This document shows, piece by piece, positions 55,255-64,000 of a stretch of DNA of 64,000 nt; the first letter of the stretch is position 1, and each line of letters starts with the position of its first letter. The translations under genes were made by a program, and so were the position numbers. Under the pieces are notes generated by a model, which made no database searches, was not told the DNA's origin, and saw only the letters and a list, made by a program, of their open reading frames with translations. The DNA lies in NCBI GenBank assembly GCA_963732355.1, contig CAVSZD010000003.1:186001-250000 (forward strand), given 5' to 3'. This stretch comes from JADKAV01 sp963732355. GTDB taxonomy: Bacteria > Actinomycetota > Actinomycetes > S36-B12 > UBA10799.

Positions 55255-56598
55255 TCAACGCGCCTCACTCGGGCTGCTCAGATTGAAGCCGTCCACGACA
55301 AGGGCCGGCATTGCGGTACGTGTGAACCAGTCCGCCCACTCCCGTGGCAGACAGGGTGCGGTGGTGCTCGCGTCACTGATTCGGGACAACATGTCCGGCA
55401 CCGAGACGTTGAACCGGAAATTCGGAAGTGATGCGACAATCTCTCCCTCCCGGACCCGGTAGACGCCGTCACGGGTCAGACCGGTCAACAACAGGTTCTG
55501 GGGGTCCACCTCGCGGATGTACCACAAACAGTTGATCAGGACTGCGTCCTTGGTCCTGGCGATGAGTCCGTCCAGGTCACCTTTGGCCTCGTCATCGACC
55601 ATGATCAGGTTGTCGGCCAGATAGGTGGGTTCCAGACCGAATTTTGCAGCCGTCGGACGGCTTGCCCGCAACGCTGCCAATTGGCCGTCGCGGATCAGTT
55701 CGCAGCGCGTCAGCGCAATCGCGTTGTCGAACACGGACTCCATGCTCGAATCCGCCTCGATCACCGCGTGGCTCGCCGTCTCCAGCCCGGGGTGATCGGG
55801 GTCGGAGAACAAGCCGAGCCTGCGACTGGTCAACTGCTGGCCCACGCGGGTGCCTCCGCCGGGCAGCGAGAACACGTTGTGACCCTCGACGGCATCCCTG
55901 CCGTTGGCCGACCATGTCATGTAGATGAGCAGATCCGCGACTGCGGAGGGGGTCAGGATCACACGGTGGCGTCCGGTGGCCAGGTCCTCGCGCCGCGCGG
56001 ACACTTCCAGCAACTCCGCCTGCCGCGCGGCAGCCTCGGCGAAGTCCGCCTCGAGGGTGTTTGAACCCCACCAGGTCGTGCCGGTGGCTGTGCGGGCGGA
56101 GGCCTCGAAACGCGGTGTGGTCTGGACGGTGCGCAGTCGGTGGCCTGCGACAGAGGCCAAGTAGGTCGTCGTACAGTCCACCTGGGCGTAGCCGAACTGA
56201 GCGGCGGGCTGGCGCAGGAACAGATCCACGGGTGCCACAAGCCGGTCGGTGATGTCCGGGTCGAGGTGCGAGGGAGCTTCCGAGAAGTTCGCGTGGACGC
56301 CAGGATCGGTGGTGGGCGCTGCGTCTGTGGGTGAGGCCTGAGCCGCAACCCGCGCGGCTTCAGCGGCAAGTGCGCGCGCGTCGTGCTCGTCGGCGACTTC
56401 ACCGGAAACCACCCCGATAGCGGCCTCTGCTCCTTCGCGGTGAACGGCCACGACTGTCAGGGTCTGCGACAACATGTCGCCGTTGGTCGTGAGTGCCGAA
56501 TTGGCCCAGCGCAGGTTCAACGAGTGCTCTGCGCGCATGATCGCGTAGCCGTCGGCCAACTCCTGCAAGGCGGCTTCGGCGATAGCAGCGACCTTCAT
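55255..56598 (-). CDS. tldE: TldE/PmbA-type metalloprotease subunit
   Basis: A 447-residue protein of the TldD/PmbA family without the HExxxH zinc motif, as expected of the TldE partner. It has the conserved GRDAVEGHNVFSLPGGG region and a C-terminal beta-rich NLLLTGLTRDGVYRVREGEI. TldD-TldE heterodimers cleave peptides and process modified peptides such as microcin B17. ATG 56598 overlaps the tldD stop as ATGA. Confidence 0.92.
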   Translation of the reverse strand: MKVAAIAEAALQELADGYAIMRAEHSLNLRWANSALTTNGDMLSQTLTVVAVHREGAEAAIGVVSGEVADEHDARALAAEAARVAAQASPTDAAPTTDPGVHANFSEAPSHLDPDITDRLVAPVDLFLRQPAAQFGYAQVDCTTTYLASVAGHRLRTVQTTPRFEASARTATGTTWWGSNTLEADFAEAAARQAELLEVSARREDLATGRHRVILTPSAVADLLIYMTWSANGRDAVEGHNVFSLPGGGTRVGQQLTSRRLGLFSDPDHPGLETASHAVIEADSSMESVFDNAIALTRCELIRDGQLAALRASRPTAAKFGLEPTYLADNLIMVDDEAKGDLDGLIARTKDAVLINCLWYIREVDPQNLLLTGLTRDGVYRVREGEIVASLPNFRFNVSVPDMLSRISDASTTAPCLPREWADWFTRTAMPALVVDGFNLSSPSEAR

Positions 56599-58088
56599 GC
56601 CACCGCCTCCTTTTTGGTGTTGAGGATGTTCACAGCGCTGAACAGCGCCGACGGGCATCCGTGCGATACCGCGGCGACTTGTCCAGGCTGGCCCTTACCG
56701 CAATTGAGTGCCCCACCCAGCACATAGGTCTGTGGGCCGCCCAGACCGCTCAGGGAGTTCCAGAACTCCAGGGTGTTGGACTGGTAAGCAACGTCGCGGA
56801 CCTGACCGGCGAGACGCCCTGCGCGGATCATGAAGAACCTCTGCCCGGTGAACTGGAAGTTGTAACGCTGCATGTCGATCGACCAGGACTTGTCCCCGAC
56901 TACATAGATCCCGTTCTCGACCCCCTCGATCAGCGACTCAGTGTCCGGTCCGTCCGGCGCTGGGCGCAGGCTCACATTGGGCATGCGCTGAATGGGGACG
57001 TGCGAGGCGCTGTCGGCGTAGGCGCAACCGTTGGATTCACCAAGGCTGCCGGCCATCTGCCTGTCGAGTTGATAGCCGACGAGGACACCGTCGCGCACAA
57101 GATCCCACTCGCCGGCCGCGACCGCCTCGTCGTCCCAGCCGACCGTCGACAGCCCGTGCGTTGTTGTCCGGTCCGCCTGGATGTTCATGAGCTCGCTGCC
57201 GTACTGCAGTGTTCCGAGTTTGTCCACGGTGGCGAAAGACGTGCCCGCGTAGTTCGCCTCGTAGCCCAGCGCCCGGTCCTTCTCCGTGGCGTGCCCCACG
57301 GACTCGTGGATGGTCAGCCACAGGTTCGTCGGATCTACCACCAGGTCGTACCGGCCAGGTGTGACCGTCGGCGCAGCGACCTTCTCTGCCAGCAGGTCGG
57401 AAAGGCCGCTGAGCTGATCGCTCCAGTCGTCCATGGCGTACTCCCAGCCGCGACCGATCGGCCCAGCTGTGGTGGACATGTCGTCGAAGCCGGTGTCGGT
57501 CAGGGCGATGGCGGTGTAACTGGGGTGTGACCGCACCCGCTGTTGCAGGATGTGTGATCCGGACAGGTCGGCCAGGAACGTGGTCTCCACGGCGGCCTCA
57601 TAGGTCGCACTGGTGTGATCGGTCCCGGTTGTCAAGAGTCCGCAGTTGTCGGCGAGCAGATCGGACACGACACTGATGGGGATGTCGAACGGATCGATGT
57701 CATAGGCCGAAACGTGTGTCCCATGCGCTGGCGGGTTGTCCGCCAGTTCCACGCGAGGTCCGGGCAGGACCGCGCACCGCCGGGCGAGCTCGCAGGCTCT
57801 GCGGGCCGCATCGCGCACCGCGGCGCGGTCGACGGTCCCGCAAGCGGCGAAACCCCAAGCCCCGTCGAGGACCACCCGGACACCTACCCCGAAGTCGCGA
57901 TGGTCTGCGGCGGTTTCCACCTGCCGGTCGCGCACGTGCACAAATCGAGAACGGGTACGGGCCACGCGCACCGCAGCGTACGAGGCGCCGAGCCCGGAAC
58001 AGACGGTGAGGGCGGCATCGGTGATCGCATCAAGATCTAGCTGCGCGAAGTCCGGTGCGATTCGGGGATCGAGGGTCACACCCCGCAT
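56595..58088 (-). CDS. tldD: TldD-type zinc metalloprotease subunit
   Basis: A 497-residue protein with the active-site HESVGHATEKDR (HExxxH, with a downstream acidic residue), and the C-terminal Cys in GALNCGKGQPGQ, a usual TldD feature. It pairs with TldE, coded just downstream. It is divergent from the Mur-ligase-like gene by 31 bases. Confidence 0.93.
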   Translation of the reverse strand: MRGVTLDPRIAPDFAQLDLDAITDAALTVCSGLGASYAAVRVARTRSRFVHVRDRQVETAADHRDFGVGVRVVLDGAWGFAACGTVDRAAVRDAARRACELARRCAVLPGPRVELADNPPAHGTHVSAYDIDPFDIPISVVSDLLADNCGLLTTGTDHTSATYEAAVETTFLADLSGSHILQQRVRSHPSYTAIALTDTGFDDMSTTAGPIGRGWEYAMDDWSDQLSGLSDLLAEKVAAPTVTPGRYDLVVDPTNLWLTIHESVGHATEKDRALGYEANYAGTSFATVDKLGTLQYGSELMNIQADRTTTHGLSTVGWDDEAVAAGEWDLVRDGVLVGYQLDRQMAGSLGESNGCAYADSASHVPIQRMPNVSLRPAPDGPDTESLIEGVENGIYVVGDKSWSIDMQRYNFQFTGQRFFMIRAGRLAGQVRDVAYQSNTLEFWNSLSGLGGPQTYVLGGALNCGKGQPGQVAAVSHGCPSALFSAVNILNTKKEAVA

Positions 58089-58106
58089 TCTGCCGTGAGG
58101 TCATGA

Positions 58107-58112
58107 CACCCT
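58107..58112 (+). promoter_or_regulatory. Possible -10 element for the Mur-ligase-like gene
   Basis: CACCCT, 7 bases before GTG 58120; weak match to TANNNT. Confidence 0.3.
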
Positions 58113-58119
58113 TGTCGTT

Positions 58120-59643
58120 GTGACCGTCATTGTCGACATTCGTGTCTTGGGGGGTCCTAATCCCGATATCCCCGGCCCAGCTGTGAGGCTGACCGTGGCC
58201 GGTGCTTGGGACGGCCATGAAGAGGTCGTCGAGACGGTGCTGCGCGCGGCCTCCGTGGTGGACATGCCGGTGCGGGCTGAGGATATCGTCATCCGCCCGA
58301 CCGACGACGGATACGTGGTCGCTTGGCCGGTGTCCGATCGGCGGGCTGCTCGATCCCATGTGGTCGCTACCAACGCGATGATCTACGAAGCCCCGGCACC
58401 CGAGGTTGTAGCAGGTCAGGCCGAACCCTTCGAGTTGTTGGACCCGCACGTGCCCTGTGTCGCGATCAGCGGAACGAACGGCAAGACCACTACGACACGT
58501 TTGATCGCCCACTGCGCCCGTACTGCGGGGCTGTCTACGGCATGGTCGAGCACCGACGGAGTCTTCCACGACGGCGAGCTTGTGGAAGCCGGCGACTTCA
58601 GTGGTCCTGGGGGGGCCCGCCGGGTGCTGGCCGAGGACGGCCTGGGTTTCGCGGTGCTGGAGACCGCTCGCGGTGGCTTGCTGCTGCGCGGCATGAGTGT
58701 GAGCCGGGTCAGCGTGGCCGTGGTGACCAACGTCGCCGCCGATCACCTGGGCAGCCATGGCATCAACACGGTGGAGCAACTGGCGATGGTCAAGGCCACG
58801 GTCGTTCGGATCGTGGACCCCGACGGCTGGGTGGTTCTCAACGCCGATGAACCGCTGGTGAGGCATATGGCCGAACAGTCGCCGGGTCAGAAATGGTTCT
58901 TCGGGCTGGACAGCGAGCCCCAGGGGCTTCGGTTCACGACAGTGCGCAATGGCCGGGTTGTGGTTCTGGGTGAGACCGATCTGGATCTTGGTCGGCTGGT
59001 GGATATGCCGATCACGGTCGGTGGGCATGCCCGGTTCAACGTGGCCAACGTGCTCGCGGCCGTCTCGGCTGCCCTGGCCGCGGGGATTGCACCCGAGCAT
59101 GTTCGAGAAGCCATGGTGTCGTTCCGTCCGGATCGCACCCTGTCCTCTGGACGTTTCAACTGTTGGACGATCGATGGTCGACTGCTCATCCTCGACATGG
59201 CACACAACACCGAGAGTCTGCGCGAACTGCTCACGACAGCGCGCACCTTGACCCCGTCGGGCAGGTTGTGGGTGGGTTTCGGCACGGCAGGTGATCGCGA
59301 GGACGAGGTGCTGCAGGGTATGGGGTTCGCCGCTGCCGACCTAGCCGACGAAGCTTTCCCGCTGGACAAGCCCGGCTACTTGCGCGATCGCAGCACCGAT
59401 GAGATGCGCGCGCAGTTCCTGGCGGGCATGGCCGTGGCCGGGTCCTCATCCCAGGAGTGCTTCGGGGGTGAGCTCGAAGCCGCCCGCGAACTCGTGAGGC
59501 GCAGTTCCGCGGCCGACGTGGTCGTGATCACTGTTGCCGAACAACTACCGGAGATCGAGCAGTGGCTCACGGGCCACGGTGGAGTCGAAGTCGACCCTTC
59601 CTCGTGGTTGGCGCAGCAACCCGGCGCGACTCATCCGCGCTGA
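58120..59643 (+). CDS. Stand-alone Mur-ligase-like protein related to the C-terminal half of CphA
   Basis: A 507-residue protein. Residues 1-110 precede a Mur-ligase ATPase domain with P-loop GTNGKTTTT (118-126), ETARGGLLLRG, VVTNVAADHLG and NADEPLV, then ARFNVANVLAA and a C-terminal domain with LDMAHNTESLREL. These blocks match those in cphA (VTGTNGKTTT, EVARGGILREG, VTNVAPDHLG, NADDPLV, VDYAHN). The ATP-grasp half of CphA is missing. It may ligate an amino acid to a related product; unproven. Confidence 0.85.
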   Translation: MTVIVDIRVLGGPNPDIPGPAVRLTVAGAWDGHEEVVETVLRAASVVDMPVRAEDIVIRPTDDGYVVAWPVSDRRAARSHVVATNAMIYEAPAPEVVAGQAEPFELLDPHVPCVAISGTNGKTTTTRLIAHCARTAGLSTAWSSTDGVFHDGELVEAGDFSGPGGARRVLAEDGLGFAVLETARGGLLLRGMSVSRVSVAVVTNVAADHLGSHGINTVEQLAMVKATVVRIVDPDGWVVLNADEPLVRHMAEQSPGQKWFFGLDSEPQGLRFTTVRNGRVVVLGETDLDLGRLVDMPITVGGHARFNVANVLAAVSAALAAGIAPEHVREAMVSFRPDRTLSSGRFNCWTIDGRLLILDMAHNTESLRELLTTARTLTPSGRLWVGFGTAGDREDEVLQGMGFAAADLADEAFPLDKPGYLRDRSTDEMRAQFLAGMAVAGSSSQECFGGELEAARELVRRSSAADVVVITVAEQLPEIEQWLTGHGGVEVDPSSWLAQQPGATHPR

Positions 59644-59678
59644 GCGATGCCCACTGAGCCGCACGATGCGCTTGGCTT

Positions 59679-60512
59679 CTATGAGCGACTAGCCGTCCAG
59701 GAGAACGTTCCGGTGTTCCCGGACACCATTCCGAACCCGGTGCAGAACATCATGGCCTTCATGGTTGCCGTGCCGTGGGCACTCGTGGGCGAGTCGAATG
59801 TTCCGTTCAGAGAACCGATGGCTTGACCGGTCCAGGCTCCCGTAGAGCCAGTGGGGTGCTGGAACTGCGCGTTGACGATCGGTGACGGAGGGGGGTTTGC
59901 GGAACTGAAGCCGCCCGATGAACACGACGCATAGGTGAACGTGTAACCGAAACCGAGCGTCGTCACACTCGCCTGATCGGGGCCGACGGAGAAACTCACC
60001 TCGGTGACTGTTGCGCCGCCGCCACTGACCGGCCCGCTGAGCACCGTGGAGCGCCACGTCCCGGCCTGGGGCGTGACCACCTGCGGTTCGGGTTGTGTCA
60101 CTTTGAAGCTGAGGGTGGTATGGCCGACGTCTGCGCCAACCCTGAGCCGGTATTCGCCGGCGTCGACGGGCCTGCCGGCGAACAGCCTCGCCAGCGCCAT
60201 AGAGTGCGAGCCCTTGAAGTGTCCGGTCCGATCAACGCGGTGGACGGCCTGCCACGTGCCCTCCTGGCTGAACATGAGGCGGTACCAGAAATGCCGGCTG
60301 CGTTTCGAGAACGAGTAAACAAGCCGCACGGCGCCCGCCTGCGAAGCAGCGAACTCCTTCTGCGTCAGATGCGCAGAGATCCTGGCCCTTGCTGCAGCGC
60401 TTGCGGTGGTCGGACGCTCCATATGAACGGATGCGCCACTGGCTGCGACCTGGATCGGACTTGCAATGGCTAAGGCTGCGGAGCAGACAATGACTGCGGG
60501 CAAACCGGTCAT
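59679..60512 (-). CDS. Secreted protein of unknown function
   Basis: A 277-residue protein with a signal peptide (MTGLPAVIVCSAALAIASP) and two beta-rich regions: a middle part (about 45-150, KLVYSFSK-like LVYSFSKRSRHFWYRL and SADAGEYRL-like turns) and a C-terminal ~120-residue part starting GTWRSTVLSGP with Cys in ASCSS and MFCTG. ATG 60512 has a purine-rich AGGGGG upstream; the longer open frame to 60566 is ignored. No family named. It sits between the Mur-ligase-like gene and cphA. Confidence 0.7.
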   Translation of the reverse strand: MTGLPAVIVCSAALAIASPIQVAASGASVHMERPTTASAAARARISAHLTQKEFAASQAGAVRLVYSFSKRSRHFWYRLMFSQEGTWQAVHRVDRTGHFKGSHSMALARLFAGRPVDAGEYRLRVGADVGHTTLSFKVTQPEPQVVTPQAGTWRSTVLSGPVSGGGATVTEVSFSVGPDQASVTTLGFGYTFTYASCSSGGFSSANPPPSPIVNAQFQHPTGSTGAWTGQAIGSLNGTFDSPTSAHGTATMKAMMFCTGFGMVSGNTGTFSWTASRS

Positions 60513-60610
60513 GATAACCCCCTGACATGAGGCGGGCATCGAAGGCGATGTTCGCCTCAACTCCACAGTACGCCCGTCTTTGCCAGTCGGGCCGTGCTGC
60601 GCGCCCGCGC

Positions 60611-63301
60611 CTACCCGTGAGCAGCCTGGGTCAGAACGTCTGCAAGGGACTGCGTGTCGTCGCCCATCACTGCGAGCACATCGCCGGGATTGGCCACAGT
60701 GAGCGCATACTCGGCCGCGGCGATCTCATCGAGGATCGTCGTGACCTCACGGGTGCGTCCGGCGCCCTGGGCGATGCCTTCGGCCATGAGTGCGGCGACG
60801 GTGCCCTCATCGCGGCCCCGGCGCTTCCGGTCCTCACGCAGCACGAGCACGTCGAAGAACTCGCTGGCCGTGCGTCCGAGTTCGATGATGTCCTCGTCAC
60901 GGCGGTCACCGGCGGTCCCTATCACGCCTATGCAGCGACGGCGCCCGATGTCCTGGTTGCTCTTGGACAACCCCTCCAGGTAGGACTGCAGGAACTCCCC
61001 GAGGGCGCGCAGTCCTGCCGCGTTGTGGGCGTAGTCCACGAAACCGTGGACCCCGTTGATGTCGATGTAGTTCAGTCGGCCGGGTGCTGAGTCCCAGGTC
61101 GGCAGGAAGCCGGTCAGACCAGCCCTGATGTCGTGCAGATGAGCACCCTGGGCGAAGGCTGCGCCAGCGGCGGCCATGGCGTTCATGACGTTGAAGCGCG
61201 CTTTGCCGTTGTAGGTGGCCGGTAAGCGGTCGCAGTACGTCAGGCGCAGCCGGCGCCGGCCCTGCCGCAGGAAGATGAACTCGCCGCGCTCGTCGTTGTC
61301 CAGCAGGACCGCAGTCCCGCCGCGGCGGCAGTGCGCCTCAGCAAGTTCTCGCCCCTGTGACCCTGGTTCGCCCATGCTCAACCAGATGATTCCTCCACTG
61401 CAGCGCCGGCGCATGGCGGCGACCAAGGGGTCGTCGGCATTGAGCACAGCAGTACCTTCGCGGGGGACAGCCTCCACGACCACGGCTTTGACATCCGCGA
61501 GCTGCTCAAGGGTGTTCACGCCCGCGATACCGAGATGATCCGGAGCGACGTTGGTGACCACGGCGACGTCGTTGCGGTCGTACCCCAGGCCTTCGCGCAA
61601 GATCCCACCACGAGCCACCTCCAGCACCGCGAAGTCCACCCGCGGGTTCTGCAGGACCATCCTGGCGCTCTTGGGTCCCGAGGCATCGGACTGGATGATC
61701 AACCGCTGGTCGATCGTGATGCCATCGGTGGAGGTCATTCCCACCTTGCGGCCCATGCCCTTGAAGATCGCGGCGATCATCCGGGCAGTGGTGGTCTTGC
61801 CATTCGTTCCTGTCACGGCCACGATCGGCACCCTGGAGCGTGAGCCCACCGGGAAGAGATTGTCGATGACCGCCTTGGCGACGAACTGCGGTTCGCCGAT
61901 GGTGGGGTGGGTGTGCATGCGGAAACCGGGCGCGGCATTCACTTCGCAGATGCCGCCGCCCGTCTCGCGGACAGTCTCGGCGATGTCCGGACAGATGAAG
62001 TCGATGCCGGCAACGTCGAGTCCCACGACGCGCGCGGCTTCCTCGGCGATCTCCACATTGTCCGGGTGGGCATCGTAGGTCCGGTCGATGGAGATGCCGC
62101 CGGTGCTCATGTTGCCTGTGGCGGCGAGCCTCACCTCGACTCCGTCGTCGAGGACAGCATCCATCGAGAAGCCTTGTTCCGAGACCAGTTCCACCGCCGA
62201 TTCGGTGACCCGGATCCTGGTCAGGACCTTCTCGTGGCCCACGCCGCGTCGCGGGTCGGAGTTCACGATATCCACGAGTTCGGCGACCGTGTGAACGCCA
62301 TCGCCCACCACGTGCGCGGGAACCCGTTCAGCCACGGCGACCATGTGACCGCCCACGACCAGGACTCGGTAGTCCTTGCCCGTGTAGTAGCTCTCGACGA
62401 TCACCCGGCCGTTACGGGCCTGCTCCTTTGCTGCTGGGAAACCCGCCTCGACGGCCGTGGCATCGCGCAGATCCAGTTGCACCCCGCGGCCGTGGTTGCC
62501 ATCGGCGGGCTTGATCACGACGGGGTAGCCGATCCGCTCGGCAAGGCGGACCGCTTGCTCGGCAGTCCGGCAACTGTGCGAGCCGGGCACCGGCAGTCCC
62601 GCTGCGGCCAGCAGTCGTCCGGTCAGTTCCTTGTCCGAGGCGACGTCGACTGCCAATGCGCTGGTTTCGGAGGTCATGGTGGCCCGGATCCGGCGCTGGT
62701 GAACGCCCTGACCGAATTGGACCAGCGAGCCGGTGTTGAGCCGGATGTAGGGAATGTCGCGGCTTGCAGCCTCGTCGACGAGCGCTTGGGTGGACGGCCC
62801 GAAGGCGTAGCGCTCCGCGTCGAGCAGGAAGCGCTCAAGCGCCACGTCGAAATCGAACTCGGGATCGGGCTGGACGAGGTGGTTGACCAGTCGCACAGCG
62901 AGCCTGCCCGCCTCGACCCCCACCCGCTCGTCGAGGTAGCCGTAGATGACGTTGTACTGACCGGGCTTGTCCGCCGATCGGGTCTTGCCCCGGCGGATCT
63001 CGTGACCGGCCTCTGCCTGCAACTGCAAGGCGACATGCTCGGCGACATGGCCCAGCCACGTCCCCTCCTGTAGGCGCTCCAGAAAGCCGCCCCGCTTGCC
63101 CCGCGAGCAGGAGTGGTCGCCCACTCCCGGTAGCACGTGCATCAGGCGGTCGACGAATCCTGGGATCCGATCGCTGGGCCACTGTTCGAGTTCGCCGAGG
63201 TCCACCAGCAGGTGAACACACTGGTCGTAGGACCATACGTTCGGCCCGCGGTAGACCCGGGTGCGCAGGATCTCCAACGTGCCCTCGGGACTCTCACTCA
63301 T
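60611..63301 (-). CDS. cphA: Cyanophycin synthetase
   Basis: CphA polymerises Asp and Arg into cyanophycin, using ATP. The 896-residue product has the complete three-part layout: an N-terminal domain (1-160, RVYRGPNVWS), an ATP-grasp domain (about 220-475, VIKPADGNHGRGV and EVNAAPGFRMH) and a Mur-ligase domain (from about 490, VTGTNGKTTT, VTNVAPDHLG, VDYAHN). Length is close to cyanobacterial CphA. ATG 63301 follows the cphB stop by 8 bases, so cphB-cphA form an operon. Confidence 0.96.
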   Translation of the reverse strand: MSESPEGTLEILRTRVYRGPNVWSYDQCVHLLVDLGELEQWPSDRIPGFVDRLMHVLPGVGDHSCSRGKRGGFLERLQEGTWLGHVAEHVALQLQAEAGHEIRRGKTRSADKPGQYNVIYGYLDERVGVEAGRLAVRLVNHLVQPDPEFDFDVALERFLLDAERYAFGPSTQALVDEAASRDIPYIRLNTGSLVQFGQGVHQRRIRATMTSETSALAVDVASDKELTGRLLAAAGLPVPGSHSCRTAEQAVRLAERIGYPVVIKPADGNHGRGVQLDLRDATAVEAGFPAAKEQARNGRVIVESYYTGKDYRVLVVGGHMVAVAERVPAHVVGDGVHTVAELVDIVNSDPRRGVGHEKVLTRIRVTESAVELVSEQGFSMDAVLDDGVEVRLAATGNMSTGGISIDRTYDAHPDNVEIAEEAARVVGLDVAGIDFICPDIAETVRETGGGICEVNAAPGFRMHTHPTIGEPQFVAKAVIDNLFPVGSRSRVPIVAVTGTNGKTTTARMIAAIFKGMGRKVGMTSTDGITIDQRLIIQSDASGPKSARMVLQNPRVDFAVLEVARGGILREGLGYDRNDVAVVTNVAPDHLGIAGVNTLEQLADVKAVVVEAVPREGTAVLNADDPLVAAMRRRCSGGIIWLSMGEPGSQGRELAEAHCRRGGTAVLLDNDERGEFIFLRQGRRRLRLTYCDRLPATYNGKARFNVMNAMAAAGAAFAQGAHLHDIRAGLTGFLPTWDSAPGRLNYIDINGVHGFVDYAHNAAGLRALGEFLQSYLEGLSKSNQDIGRRRCIGVIGTAGDRRDEDIIELGRTASEFFDVLVLREDRKRRGRDEGTVAALMAEGIAQGAGRTREVTTILDEIAAAEYALTVANPGDVLAVMGDDTQSLADVLTQAAHG

Positions 63302-63306
63302 GGGCG

Positions 63307-63312
63307 ATCCTA
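63307..63312 (-). promoter_or_regulatory. Possible -10 element for cphA inside the cphB stop region
   Basis: Minus-strand TAGGAT, 5 bases before ATG 63301; its TAG is the cphB stop codon. It may allow leaderless cphA transcripts, but spacing is one base shorter than usual here. Confidence 0.3.
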
Positions 63313-64000
63313 ACTCGGTGGACGCAGTCGACGACGCTTCACGCCACGTTCAGCGTTGCGATCGTGGGCACCCTCGGAATCAACGCGGCGGGTGGCCGTT
63401 CGGGCCGGGACGTGCTCTGAGGTTCTACGGGCGGTGCGTGCCTGTTCGACGGCCGTTCGGTACTCGACCAGTTGGCGATCCAGGAGGTCGAAACGGGTGC
63501 CGGTCGGCAGGAAGTGGACCTTCGCCCCGGAGATCAGAATCGGTTCGCTGCCGCGGGCCGCGTATGCGTTCGTGACTGCCTCACGGGCGTCGGCCAGAAA
63601 GACGGCACCGCGGCCGTACACCTCCATCGTTCGCTCGTCGGTCACGATTGCGCTGGTGTCCTCATCGACACCGAGGCCGAGGAGGTTGGGGCTGGCAGCG
63701 ACGAGCGACAACAGCCTCCCGAACCGGCCGCGTTCGGCGAAGTGCTGATCCACAATTACCCCGGGAAGCAACCCAAGGCCCTGTGCGAGATTGGCCATGC
63801 GTTGCTTGGGCGTCTCCCCGCTGGCCCCAAGGGCGACCATGTGTTCACTGACCACGGAGGCACCTGCGCTGGTCCCGCCAACGACCACACCTTCGTGGTA
63901 CATGGTGGTCACCCGTGCACCGAGTTTCGTGCCGCGCAGGACGGCGGCCAGACGCGCTTGGTTTCCCCCGGTGAAGAAGATCCCGGTGGCTCCAGAGATC
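63310..64000 (-). CDS. cphB: Cyanophycinase, 5' end outside window
   Basis: Peptidase S51 family: it releases Asp-Arg dipeptides from cyanophycin. The frame is open to the window edge; the upstream part reads IFFTGGNQARL, then VVGGTSAGASVVSE with the nucleophile Ser (GTSAG), and LGLLPGVIVDQHFAERGR. After the usual family end (LISGAKVHFLPTG) there is an unusual Arg-rich tail of about 45 residues (RTARRTSEHV...VKRRRLRPPS). It is upstream of and cotranscribed with cphA. Confidence 0.95.
   Translation of the reverse strand, partial: ISGATGIFFTGGNQARLAAVLRGTKLGARVTTMYHEGVVVGGTSAGASVVSEHMVALGASGETPKQRMANLAQGLGLLPGVIVDQHFAERGRFGRLLSLVAASPNLLGLGVDEDTSAIVTDERTMEVYGRGAVFLADAREAVTNAYAARGSEPILISGAKVHFLPTGTRFDLLDRQLVEYRTAVEQARTARRTSEHVPARTATRRVDSEGAHDRNAERGVKRRRLRPPS

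Overview
The window is a GC-rich, almost gap-free stretch of chromosome from an actinobacterium (Actinomycetes). WhiA, RbpA and OpcA are actinobacterial hallmarks. The run uvrA ... uvrC-rapZ-yvcK-whiA-gap-pgk-tpiA-secG ... pgl-opcA-zwf-tal-tkt ... ctaB ... ctaA-ABC-sufR-sufBDCSU-sufT matches, from memory, the core block around uvrA to suf in Streptomyces. GTG starts are common, coupled 4-base stop/start overlaps (ATGA or GTGA) are common, and many transcripts look leaderless: a TANNNT-like -10 hexamer sits 6 or 7 bases before the start codon. No tRNA, rRNA, CRISPR array, IS element or prophage was seen, and no stretch over 300 bases lacks a gene.

Layout. 1-5.5 kb: a truncated GT-C-like membrane protein, an OafA-type acyltransferase with an SGNH domain (frameshifted), coaE, and a molybdopterin oxidoreductase paired with a b-type cytochrome. 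5.6-19.4 kb: all three UvrABC excision-repair genes (uvrB is frameshifted here), interspersed with TerC, ClC, APC and YoaK membrane proteins, an MBL hydrolase, a Tat-lipoprotein Rieske protein and two convergent SGNH proteins. 19.4-27 kb: rapZ-yvcK-whiA, lower glycolysis gap-pgk-tpiA, secG, rbpA and a YpfJ-type metallopeptidase. 27-34 kb, minus strand: a pentose-phosphate operon tkt-(membrane protein)-tal-zwf-opcA-pgl. 34-38 kb: an esterase and haem O/A synthesis (ctaB, ctaA) flanking a degenerate ATP-grasp-like protein.

38-41 kb, minus strand: an SRPBCC-SDR-ABC transporter operon. 41-47.3 kb: the complete SUF Fe-S operon sufR-B-D-(Rieske ferredoxin)-C-S-U-T, headed by a dyad that may be the SufR operator. 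47.4-51.2 kb: an ABC-F protein, a small HTH protein and an ABC exporter. 51.3-55.2 kb: an atypical SDR, SURF1, dodecin, a second GT-C-like paralogue and a DUF3099 protein. 55.3-64 kb: TldE/TldD proteases, a stand-alone Mur-ligase-like protein, a secreted protein, cyanophycin synthetase and the 3' part of cyanophycinase, suggesting storage and turnover of an Asp/Arg nitrogen polymer.

Most content is core metabolism. The parts most worth a second look are the cyanophycin neighbourhood with its extra Mur-ligase homologue, the possible SufR operator, the degenerate ATP-grasp protein, the palindromic repeat before uvrB, and three one-base indels confined to the first 7 kb.
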